Shown piece by piece: positions 6,827-13,033 of a stretch of DNA of 14,338 bases (positions are counted from its first letter, which is position 1; every line of letters begins with the position of its first letter). The position numbers and the translations under genes are program-made. The stretch is from the NCBI GenBank assembly GCA_003250275.1, contig QKGW01000028.1:1-14338 (forward strand). Direction: 5' to 3'. Under the pieces are notes generated by a model. The model had not been told where the DNA came from. It saw only the letters and a program-made list of their open reading frames with translations, and searched no databases. Source of the stretch: Alphaproteobacteria bacterium. GTDB taxonomy: Bacteria; Pseudomonadota; Alphaproteobacteria; Rhodospirillales; Rhodospirillaceae.

Positions 6827-7069
6827 ATGGCGGCGATTCTGCGCGACATGGCGGTGGGGGAAAGTGGCCGGGTCACCGGTTTTGTCGCGGGGGGATCGCC
6901 GGCGTATCGGCGCAAGCTGCTCGCGCTCGGATTGACCAAGGGCTCGACCTTCAAGGTCACGCGCGTCGCCCCCCTCGGAGACCCGGTCGAAATCGTGCTG
7001 CGCGGCTTTTCGCTGAGCCTGCGCCGCGACGAGGCCGGCATCGTCCTGATCGAGCGCGAGGAGGTCTGA
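6827..7069 (+). CDS. feoA: FeoA-domain protein (second copy)
   Basis: The 80-residue product is the more canonical FeoA: GESGRVTGF, YRRKLLALGLTKGSTFKVTRVAPLGDPVEI and RGFSLSLRRDEAGIVLI follow the family pattern closely. The ATG at 6827 is preferred over the in-frame ATG at 6797 because GGAG (6813-6816) is spaced 10 nt from it, whereas 6797 has no ribosome site. The TGA at 7067-7069 is one base before the feoB start. Two adjacent and dissimilar FeoA proteins before one FeoB suggest either divided roles (activating the G domain versus complex assembly) or a heteromeric FeoA; both are inference. Confidence 0.92.
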   Translation: MAAILRDMAVGESGRVTGFVAGGSPAYRRKLLALGLTKGSTFKVTRVAPLGDPVEIVLRGFSLSLRRDEAGIVLIEREEV

Positions 7070-7070
7070 G

Positions 7071-9434
7071 ATGCGGAACGCTTCGCAGAATGCCGTCGTC
7101 GCCGTCGTCGGCAACCCGAACTGCGGCAAGACCACCCTGTTCAACGCGCTCACCGGCGCGCGCCAAGCGGTCGGCAACTGGGCGGGCGTGACCGTCGAGA
7201 AGAAGGTCGGCCGCGCCAGCCACGACGGCATCGCGCTCGAAATCGTCGACCTGCCGGGCACCTATTGCCTGTCGTTCGGCGACGCCGCCTCCGAGGACGA
7301 ACGCATCGCGCGCGACTACGTCGCCGAGGGCGAGGCGGACGTGATCCTCAACATCGTCGACGCCTCCAACCTCGAACGCAATCTCTACGTCACCACCCAG
7401 CTGATCGAGATGCGGGTGCCGATGGTGGTCGCCCTCAACATGATGGACGCCGCCGAAACCGCCGGGCTCGACATCGACGTCGCCAAGCTCGAAGCGCGCC
7501 TCGGCTGCCGCGTCGTGCCGATGATCGCGTCGCGCGGCAAGGGCATCCGCGACGTGCTCGACGCGCTCGCGGCGACGATCCGCTCCCCCGCGCCGGCCGC
7601 CGCCGAGGTCGCCTACCCCGCCGAGATCGAAACCGCGATCGCCGCGGCGATGCAGCTGTCCGGCCTGGTGGCCGCCGACGCCAAGGGCTCGAACACCGAC
7701 CCGCGCTTCGCCGCGCTGCGCGCGATCGAAGATCCCGAAGGCGCGGCAACGATGCTTCCCGCCGAATCCCTCACGCGCCTCCAGGTGATCGTCGCCGCCG
7801 CCGAGACCGAACTCGGCGACACCCTCGACATCCTTCTCGCCGACGGCCGCTACGGCTTCATCGGCACGGTCGCCGCGGAAGCGGTGCAGCAGAAGGGCCG
7901 CGCCTCCGCCGCCTTCACCCAGAAGGTCGACCGCGTCGTCCTCCACCGGGCGTTCGGCCTGCCGATCTTCCTCGGCGTGATGTATTTGATGTTCCTCTTC
8001 ACGATGAACGTCGGCGGCGCGTTCATCGATTTCTTCGACCAGTTCTTCGGCACCCTGTTCGTCGACGGCACCGCCCACCTGCTCGCCTCGCTCGGCGCTT
8101 CGCCGTGGCTGGTGACGCTCGTCGCCAACGGCGTCGGCGGCGGCATCCAGACGGTCGCGACCTTCATCCCGGTGATCGGCTGCCTGTTCCTGTTTCTCTC
8201 CTTCCTCGAGGATTCGGGCTACATGGCGCGCGCCGCGTTCGTGATGGACCGGGTGATGCGCGCGATCGGCCTGCCGGGCAAGGCGTTCGTGCCGCTGATC
8301 GTCGGCTTCGGCTGCTCGGTGCCGGCGGTGATGGCGGCGCGTACCCTCGAAAACCCGCGCGACCGCATCCTCACCGCGATGATGGCGCCGTTCATGTCGT
8401 GCGGCGCGCGCCTGCCGGTGTACGTGCTGTTCGCCGCCGCGTTCTTCCCCACCAGCGGCCAGAACGTCGTGTTCGCGCTCTATCTCATCGGCATCGCCGC
8501 CGCGATCGGCACCGGCTTCATGCTCAAGTCGACGCTGCTGCGCGGCGACACCTCGCCGTTCATCATGGAACTGCCGCCCTACCACATGCCGCAGACCTGG
8601 AGCCTGCTGCTGCGCGCCTGGGACCGCCTCAAGGTGTTCGCCCTGCGCGCCGGCAAGACCATCGTCAGCGTCGTGGTGGTGCTGTCGTTCCTGAACTCCT
8701 GGGGCACCGACGGCACCTTCGGCAACGAGAACACCGACAAGTCCGTGCTCTCGTCGATCGGGCGCACCCTCACCCCGGTGCTCGCGCCGATGGGGGTCAA
8801 GGAAGAGAACTGGCCGGCCACCGTCGGCATGTTCACCGGCATCTTCGCCAAGGAGGCGGTGGTCGGCACGCTCAACGCGCTCTACGCCGGGGTCGGCGAC
8901 GACGCCGCAGCGTCCGGCGCGGAAGACGACGGCTTCGATCTTTGGGGCGGCCTCGCCGGCGCGTTCGCGACCATCCCCGAGAATCTCGTCGGCGTGCTCG
9001 ACCAGCTCACCGATCCGCTCGGCATCGAAATCGGCGATCTCTCCGACAGCGAGGCCGCCGCGCAGGCGTCCGAGGTCGACGTCGCCACCTTCGGCGCGAT
9101 GCACGACCTCTTCGACGGCAGGATCGGCGCCTTCGCCTACCTGCTCGCGGTGCTGCTCTACATGCCCTGCGTCGCCGCGATGGGCGCGATCTACCGCGAA
9201 ACCGGCCCCGCCTGGGCCGCGTTCGCCGCGGCGTGGACCACCGGCATCGGCTACGGCGCCGCGACGGTGGTCTATCAGGCCGGAACCTTCGCCGCGCACC
9301 CCGAAAGCTCGGCGGCGGCGATCGGGTGCGTTCTCGCGGCCCTCGGCATCGCTCTCATCACCTTGCGCCGCCTCGGTTCTCCGGGCACCGCGCGTCCGGC
9401 TCGCAGCCTGGAGGCCCTCGACCATGCTGAGTGA
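7071..9434 (+). CDS. feoB: Ferrous iron transporter FeoB
   Basis: The 787-residue protein is a full-length FeoB, the GTPase-linked Fe2+ permease of the cytoplasmic membrane. The N-terminal G domain carries G1 GNPNCGKT (14-21), G2 around GVT (39-41), G3 DLPG (60-63), G4 NMMD (123-126) and G5 SRGKG (154-158). A helical guanine-dissociation-inhibitor region follows to about 280. The membrane domain begins near residue 290 and holds both Gate motifs with their cysteines: FGCSVPA (413-419) and SCGARLPVY (443-451). Position 19 of G1 is Cys where E. coli has Ser, a variant seen in many FeoBs. GAGGAGG upstream overlaps the end of feoA2. The last 11 bases overlap the start of the FeoC-like gene, so translation is probably coupled. 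Confidence 0.97.
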   Translation: MRNASQNAVVAVVGNPNCGKTTLFNALTGARQAVGNWAGVTVEKKVGRASHDGIALEIVDLPGTYCLSFGDAASEDERIARDYVAEGEADVILNIVDASNLERNLYVTTQLIEMRVPMVVALNMMDAAETAGLDIDVAKLEARLGCRVVPMIASRGKGIRDVLDALAATIRSPAPAAAEVAYPAEIETAIAAAMQLSGLVAADAKGSNTDPRFAALRAIEDPEGAATMLPAESLTRLQVIVAAAETELGDTLDILLADGRYGFIGTVAAEAVQQKGRASAAFTQKVDRVVLHRAFGLPIFLGVMYLMFLFTMNVGGAFIDFFDQFFGTLFVDGTAHLLASLGASPWLVTLVANGVGGGIQTVATFIPVIGCLFLFLSFLEDSGYMARAAFVMDRVMRAIGLPGKAFVPLIVGFGCSVPAVMAARTLENPRDRILTAMMAPFMSCGARLPVYVLFAAAFFPTSGQNVVFALYLIGIAAAIGTGFMLKSTLLRGDTSPFIMELPPYHMPQTWSLLLRAWDRLKVFALRAGKTIVSVVVVLSFLNSWGTDGTFGNENTDKSVLSSIGRTLTPVLAPMGVKEENWPATVGMFTGIFAKEAVVGTLNALYAGVGDDAAASGAEDDGFDLWGGLAGAFATIPENLVGVLDQLTDPLGIEIGDLSDSEAAAQASEVDVATFGAMHDLFDGRIGAFAYLLAVLLYMPCVAAMGAIYRETGPAWAAFAAAWTTGIGYGAATVVYQAGTFAAHPESSAAAIGCVLAALGIALITLRRLGSPGTARPARSLEALDHAE

Positions 9435-9645
9435 CATCCGCACCTATCTGTCGGCGCGCGGCCGCGCGCCGCTCTCCGACATCGCCAACCGCCTCGGCGT
9501 CACCCCCGACACCGCGCGCGGAATGCTCCAGCACTGGGTGCGCAAGGGCCGGGTCTGCCGTCTCGCCGAGTGCAAGGCGTGCAGCCGCGGCTGCGGCGAC
9601 TGTGCGGAAAGCGCCGCCAACGAAATCTACGAATGGGTTTCCTGA
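9424..9645 (+). CDS. feoC: FeoC-like winged-helix protein with Fe-S type cysteine cluster
   Basis: The 73-residue product starts with a winged-helix DNA-binding-like fold (LSDIRTYLSARGRAPLSDIANRLGVTPDTARGMLQHWVRKGRV), then a cysteine cluster and a short tail. FeoC proteins of gamma-proteobacteria share this design and bind a [4Fe-4S] cluster through CX4CX2CX(5-8)C. Here Cys45, Cys50, Cys53 and Cys60 follow that spacing as CX4CX2CX6C, with an additional Cys57. In Klebsiella and Salmonella FeoC tunes FeoB stability or activity in response to oxygen or iron. The ATG lies inside the 3' end of feoB (11-nt overlap) in a different frame, strongly suggesting coupled expression. It is the last gene of the operon. 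Confidence 0.85.
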   Translation: MLSDIRTYLSARGRAPLSDIANRLGVTPDTARGMLQHWVRKGRVCRLAECKACSRGCGDCAESAANEIYEWVS

Positions 9646-9678
9646 GTTCTTCGCCAGTTACGCCGAAGTTCAGAATAG

Positions 9679-9699
9679 GTCAGAACTACTGACGATTTT
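9679..9699 (+). terminator. Weak candidate terminator of the feo operon
   Basis: GTCAG (9679-9683) and CTGAC (9689-9693) form a perfect 5-bp stem around AACTA and are followed by GATTTT. It is 34 nt past the feoC stop and directly before a second promoter. The stem is short, so termination may be inefficient. Confidence 0.3.
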
Positions 9700-9734
9700 G
9701 CCTTGACTTGCAAATGATAATCGCTATCATTTGC
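9700..9734 (+). promoter_or_regulatory. Second Fur-type promoter, with no obvious gene downstream
   Basis: TTGACT at 9703-9708 and TATCAT at 9725-9730 are spaced by 16 nt. A perfect 10-bp dyad, GCAAATGATA (9710-9719) and TATCATTTGC (9725-9734), covers the core promoter with centre ATCGC, and includes TGATAAT as in Fur boxes. 25 of the 31 bases from 9700 to 9730 are identical to 6406-6436 at the feo promoter. This is the clearest iron-box in the window, yet the next 120 nt hold no convincing gene and the next annotated gene is convergent. Confidence 0.75.
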
Positions 9735-9736
9735 CT

Positions 9737-9839
9737 CATCCACACGGCTTGGATATGGTCCTGAACTCCCCGCCCCTTTCCGGTACGGCACATACCGGTC
9801 GGGGGCGGGGAAAAATTTATGCAGGATCAGTTCTGCTAA
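9737..9839 (+). ncRNA. Putative iron-responsive small transcript with large hairpin
   Basis: Transcription from the 9703-9730 promoter would begin near 9737 and run into a large hairpin: T9767 to C9776 pairs with G9802 to A9811 (10 bp, mostly GC), and CCGGTA (9780-9785) pairs with TACCGG (9793-9798) in an upper stem. A-rich sequence follows, not a T-run, so the 3' end is uncertain. Two small reading frames exist (ATG at 9755, 41 codons, running antisense into the transporter gene; ATG at 9819, six codons) but neither looks conserved in composition. The RNA itself is inference from promoter and structure. Confidence 0.35.
9767..9811. repeat. Long GC-rich inverted repeat between convergent transcripts
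   Basis: TCCCCGCCCC (9767-9776) and GGGGCGGGGA (9802-9811) are perfectly complementary, and an inner 6-bp repeat CCGGTA/TACCGG lies between them with small internal loops. It sits between feoC and the end of the leftward transporter gene, so it could block transcripts from both sides. Neither side shows the T-run of a standard intrinsic terminator: AAAAATTT follows on the plus strand and AGTTCAGG on the minus strand. Confidence 0.75.
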
Positions 9840-9855
9840 TGCCTGCCGCCCAGGC

Positions 9856-10782
9856 TCAGCCGAAGCGGCGGCGCAGGTAGCTGGTGAACACCGCGCCCGA
9901 GACGTTCTGCATCACGCTGAACACCGCGCTCGGCACCGCCGCGAGCGGCGAGAAGTGAGCCTGCGCGAGCGCCGCGCCGAGCCCGGAGTTCTGCATCCCG
10001 ACCTCGATCGTGAGGGTCTTCTTCTGCGCCAGCGGCATCCCCGCCGCGTGCGACGCGGTGAAGCCGACGAGCATCCCGAGGAGATTGTGCGCGGCAACCA
10101 CCGCGACGATCAGGAGGCCGCCCTGGGCGAGCTTCGGCTGGTTGGCGGCGACCACTGCGGCGATGATCAGCACCACCAGACCCGCGCTCGCCACCGGCAT
10201 TCCCGCCTGCAGCCACACGCCGGTGCGCGGCGCGAGGCTCTTGACCAGCGCGCCGAGGGCGAGCGGCACGAGGATCACCTTGACGATGCTCATCAACATG
10301 CTCAGCGCGTCGACCGGCAGGTACTGGCTCGCCAGCACCCACACCAGGAACGGCGTGACCACCGGCGCGAGCAGGGTCGAAACCGTGGTGAGCGTCACCG
10401 ACAGCGCGACGTCGCCCTTGGCGAGATAGGTCATCACGTTGCTCGCGGTGCCGCCGGGGCAGCAGCCGACCAGCACCACACCCGCCGCGACCTCGGGCGG
10501 CAGGTCGAACAGCCGCGTCAGCCCGAAGGCGACGAGCGGCATGATGGTGAACTGGGCGAGGACGCCGATCGCCACCTCCTTGGGGTGGCGCGCGACGGCG
10601 GCGAAATCGGCGGGCGACAGGGTCAGCCCCATGCCGAACATCACCACCCCGAGGAGCCAGACGATGTGCGGCACCATCGGCAGGAAGACTTCCGGCCACG
10701 CGTAGGCGGCCGCCGAGAATCCGAGAACCCAAAGGGCAAAGGTCTTGCCGACGAACCGCGAGACCAGCGCGAGCAGGGCCAT
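9856..10782 (-). CDS. BASS-family sodium-coupled transporter
   Basis: The 308-residue product is an integral membrane protein with about ten hydrophobic segments, of the bile acid:Na+ symporter (BASS) family. Bacterial members carry organic anions such as pantoate, 2-keto acids or bile acids; the substrate here is not readable. Both sodium sites known from the Neisseria ASBT structure appear at the same numbering: Gln77, Ser114, Asn115 (in GGTASN), Ser128, Thr132, Glu260, Val261, Met263 and Gln264 (in EVGMQNSG). The family hallmarks FGMGLTL (49-55) and GCCPGGTASN (106-115) are intact. GGGGGAG upstream of the ATG supports the start, but that site lies in a long inverted repeat. It lies 81 nt after leuD on the same strand, so it may share the leuCD transcript, which would suit a branched-chain keto- or hydroxy-acid substrate (inference). 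Confidence 0.93.
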   Translation of the reverse strand: MALLALVSRFVGKTFALWVLGFSAAAYAWPEVFLPMVPHIVWLLGVVMFGMGLTLSPADFAAVARHPKEVAIGVLAQFTIMPLVAFGLTRLFDLPPEVAAGVVLVGCCPGGTASNVMTYLAKGDVALSVTLTTVSTLLAPVVTPFLVWVLASQYLPVDALSMLMSIVKVILVPLALGALVKSLAPRTGVWLQAGMPVASAGLVVLIIAAVVAANQPKLAQGGLLIVAVVAAHNLLGMLVGFTASHAAGMPLAQKKTLTIEVGMQNSGLGAALAQAHFSPLAAVPSAVFSVMQNVSGAVFTSYLRRRFG

Positions 10783-10789
10783 TTCCGGT

Positions 10790-10853
10790 ACTCCCCCAAA
10801 CCCGAAACGCGAACAGCGGCGGACGATACGCGCTTCCGAGGGGTTTGGGGAGT
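10790..10853 (-). promoter_or_regulatory. Inverted repeat trapping the transporter ribosome binding site
   Basis: ACTCCCCCAAACCC (10790-10803) and GGGTTTGGGGAGT (10841-10853) can pair over 13 bp with one bulged C, around a 37-nt loop. In the leftward mRNA the 10790-10803 arm contains GGGGGAG, the only ribosome binding site of the BASS gene. Pairing would hide it. The right arm is followed in that mRNA by the loop, not a T-run, so an intrinsic terminator is unlikely. A translational switch or processing site between leuD and the transporter is the favoured reading; no known riboswitch class was recognised. Confidence 0.5.
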
Positions 10854-10863
10854 CGAAATCGCG

Positions 10864-11481
10864 TCAGCGCACCGTCGGCGTCCGCCACGGCTCGGCGGCG
10901 TCCGCCGCGGCCTCGAAGGCGCGGATCGCCTCGGCGTGCGCGAGCGTCGCGGCGATCGGGTCGGCACCGGTGAGGAGATCGCGCTTGCGCGCGGGCTCGA
11001 TCTCGAAACCGACCGCGACGCCGTCGGCGCGGATTTCCTGCGCCGGCAGGTCGACGGCGAGGTCCGCGCGCGCCGGATCGGCGACGCGCACGAGCAGCGC
11101 GTCGCGCGCCTCGGGCGGCAAGCACACCGCGAGCAGGCCGTTGCGGCGGCAGTTGTCGAAGAAGATCCCGGCGAAGGTGGTGCCGAGCAGCACCTTCACC
11201 CCCAGTTGCGCGAGCCCCCACACCGCGTGCTCGCGCGAGCTGCCGCAGCCGAAGTTGTCGCCAACGACGAGGATCGGCGCGCCGCGCCAGGGCGCGCGGT
11301 TGAGCACGAACTCGGGGCGTTCCGCCCCCGCGGCATCGAAGCGCAGGTCGGCGAACACCCCCTGCGCCAGCCCGGCGCGGGTGACGGTCTTGAGGAAGCG
11401 CTTGGGCATGATCACGTCGGTGTCGACGTTGGGCTGCGGCAGCGGCGCGGCGATCCCCGCGACGATCGAAACGGCGTCCAT
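10864..11481 (-). CDS. leuD: 3-isopropylmalate dehydratase, small subunit
   Basis: The 205-residue product is the swivelling domain subunit of isopropylmalate isomerase, which with LeuC interconverts 2- and 3-isopropylmalate in leucine synthesis. Conserved stretches are PNVDTDVIMPKRFL (17-30), FADLRF, and the loop NFGCGSSREHAVWGL (76-90) that reaches into the active site. Length is normal for the bacterial family (E. coli 201). GGAGGT lies within the end of leuC and is spaced correctly for the ATG at 11481; the two genes are separated by one base, indicating coupled translation and equal subunit supply. The C-terminal end (RAFEAAADAAEPWRTPTVR) is slightly extended. Confidence 0.94.
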   Translation of the reverse strand: MDAVSIVAGIAAPLPQPNVDTDVIMPKRFLKTVTRAGLAQGVFADLRFDAAGAERPEFVLNRAPWRGAPILVVGDNFGCGSSREHAVWGLAQLGVKVLLGTTFAGIFFDNCRRNGLLAVCLPPEARDALLVRVADPARADLAVDLPAQEIRADGVAVGFEIEPARKRDLLTGADPIAATLAHAEAIRAFEAAADAAEPWRTPTVR

Positions 11482-11482
11482 C

Positions 11483-12883
11483 TCAAACCTCCCCGGAAAA
11501 CGCGCGCACGTCGGCGAGATGCCCGGCCACCGCCGCGGCGGCGACCATCGCCGGGCTCATCAGGTGGGTGCGCGCGCCCCGGCCCTGGCGGCCCTCGAAG
11601 TTGCGGTTGGTGGACGAGGCGAGGCGTTCGTCCGGACGCGCCACGTCGTCGTTCATCGCCAGGCACATCGAGCAGCCCGAGGCGGGCCGCCACTCGAACC
11701 CGGCGGCGCGGAACACCGCGTCGAGCCCTTCCGCCTCGGCCTCGGCGCGCACGCGGTTGGAGCCCGGCACCACCACCGCCGTCACCCCCGGCGCGACGCG
11801 GCGGCCGCGCAGCACCTTCGCCGCGGCACGCAGATCCTCGATGCGGCTGTTGGTGCACGAGCCGATGAAGGCGCGGTCGATCGCGATTTCGGCGAGCGCC
11901 TGACCGGGCGCGAGGCCCATGTAGGCGAGCGCGCGCTCGGCCGCGGCGCGGCGCGCCGGGTCGAACTCCGCCGCCGGATCGGGGACCCGCGCGGTCACCG
12001 CCGCCGCTTGGTCGGGCGAGGTGCCCCAGGTGACCAGCGGCGCGATCGCCGCGGCGTCGAGCGCCAGTTCGCGGTCGAACGCCGCATCGGCGTCGGAGGC
12101 GAGGCCGCGCCAGGCGGCGATCGCCGCGTCGAGGTCGGCGGGCGCCTGCGGCCTGCCGCGCAGCCAGGAGAACACCGCCTCGTCGGGGGCGATCAGCGCG
12201 GCGCGCGCGCCCAGCTCCACCGCCATGTTGCACAGCGTCATCCGCCCGGCGAGGTCGAGGCTCGCGACCGCCGAACCGGCGAACTCCACCGCGTAGCCGT
12301 TCGCGCCGCCCGCGCCCACCGCCGCGACCGCCGCGATCGCGACGTCCTTGGCGGCGACGCCGAGCGGCAGCGCGCCCTCGACGACGATGCGGAAATCCTT
12401 GAGCGGGGCGTAGACCAGGGTCTGGGTGGCGAGCACGTGCGCGACCTCGGAGGTGCCGATGCCGAAGCCGAGCGCGCCGAACGCGCCGTAGGTGGTGGTG
12501 TGGCTGTCGCCGCAGGCGATCACCATGCCCGGACGCGCGAGCCCCTGCTCGGGCACCACGACGTGCTCGATGCCCTGGCGCGGATCGCCGAGACCGTAGA
12601 ACGCGATGCCGTGGGCGCGGCAGTTGGCTTCGAGGGTTTCGATCAGCAGGCGGCCGTCGTCGTCGCCCGCCGCGTTCCGGCGCGTCGCGTTGACGTGGTC
12701 GACCACCGCCAGATGCGCGCCCGGGCGGAACACCGAGCGGCCCGCCTCGGCGAGCCCGGCGAACGCCTGCGGGCTGGTGTATTCGTTCATGATGTGCAGG
12801 TCGACGCCGAGCAGCACCTCGCCGCCGTCGAGACGGCGGACGGTGTGGGCGTCGACGAGCTTGCGGTAGAGCGTGCGGGGCAT
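11483..12883 (-). CDS. leuC: 3-isopropylmalate dehydratase, large subunit
   Basis: The 466-residue protein is an aconitase-superfamily enzyme, the same length as E. coli LeuC and co-linear with it. The three cysteine ligands of the [4Fe-4S] cluster are present: Cys343 in GSCTNSR, and Cys404 and Cys407 in GCSMC. CGDSHTTTYGAFGALGFGIGTSEV (124-147) and SSTNRNFEGRQGRG near the end are diagnostic. The ATG at 12883 is chosen over the in-frame start at 12949 because GGGAGG lies just upstream and homology to E. coli LeuC begins there (PRTLYRKLVDAH). At residues 28-35, DLHIMNEY replaces the usual DRHLVHEV, so this could be a second, functionally shifted paralogue (for example for citramalate). No leuB lies next to leuD. 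Confidence 0.93.
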   Translation of the reverse strand: MPRTLYRKLVDAHTVRRLDGGEVLLGVDLHIMNEYTSPQAFAGLAEAGRSVFRPGAHLAVVDHVNATRRNAAGDDDGRLLIETLEANCRAHGIAFYGLGDPRQGIEHVVVPEQGLARPGMVIACGDSHTTTYGAFGALGFGIGTSEVAHVLATQTLVYAPLKDFRIVVEGALPLGVAAKDVAIAAVAAVGAGGANGYAVEFAGSAVASLDLAGRMTLCNMAVELGARAALIAPDEAVFSWLRGRPQAPADLDAAIAAWRGLASDADAAFDRELALDAAAIAPLVTWGTSPDQAAAVTARVPDPAAEFDPARRAAAERALAYMGLAPGQALAEIAIDRAFIGSCTNSRIEDLRAAAKVLRGRRVAPGVTAVVVPGSNRVRAEAEAEGLDAVFRAAGFEWRPASGCSMCLAMNDDVARPDERLASSTNRNFEGRQGRGARTHLMSPAMVAAAAVAGHLADVRAFSGEV

Positions 12884-12934
12884 GGCGGCCTCCCTGGCAA
12901 AGACCCTTTCCCGCAAGGTAGGGACCGGCGCGCC

Positions 12935-12980
12935 CGGGATTAATCGCAAAGCATTTTATAATAATCGCGCATAATTTCCG
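12935..12980. promoter_or_regulatory. AT-rich divergent promoter region between leuC and the dehalogenase-like gene
   Basis: After GC-rich flanks the sequence turns AT-rich: GATTAATC (an 8-bp palindrome, 12938-12945), TATAAT at 12957-12962 and CATAAT at 12970-12975. TAATCGC occurs at 12941-12947 and 12962-12968, two helical turns apart. This is the evident site for both divergent promoters, but I cannot pair a good -35 with either -10 candidate. The repeated TAATCGC may be an operator. The rest of 12884-13033 shows nothing else recognisable. Confidence 0.4.
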
Positions 12981-13033
12981 GCGGCGCAGGGCTTATCTTG
13001 AGGACATGCGTTTCCAGCCGATGGGGTGAGACC

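Noticed and set aside
6957..9443. Antisense 828-codon open frame opposite feoB
   Set aside because: Same GC-driven artefact; composition is low-complexity Arg/Gly/Asp/His and feoB is unmistakable on the other strand.
9681..9835. CAGAACT at 9681-9687 and AGTTCTG at 9829-9835 as possible ends of a small mobile element
   Set aside because: Only 7 bp, no target-site duplication and no similarity between the flanks; likely chance.
9755..9880. 41-codon reading frame downstream of the orphan Fur promoter
   Set aside because: Weak ribosome site, coding directly through the hairpin and then antisense into the transporter gene, ending in a run of arginines; composition looks like non-coding sequence. 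Not excluded without conservation data.
10745..12943. Plus-strand 732-codon open frame opposite leuCD
   Set aside because: Opposes two genes with conserved active sites; sequence is repetitive and matches no family.
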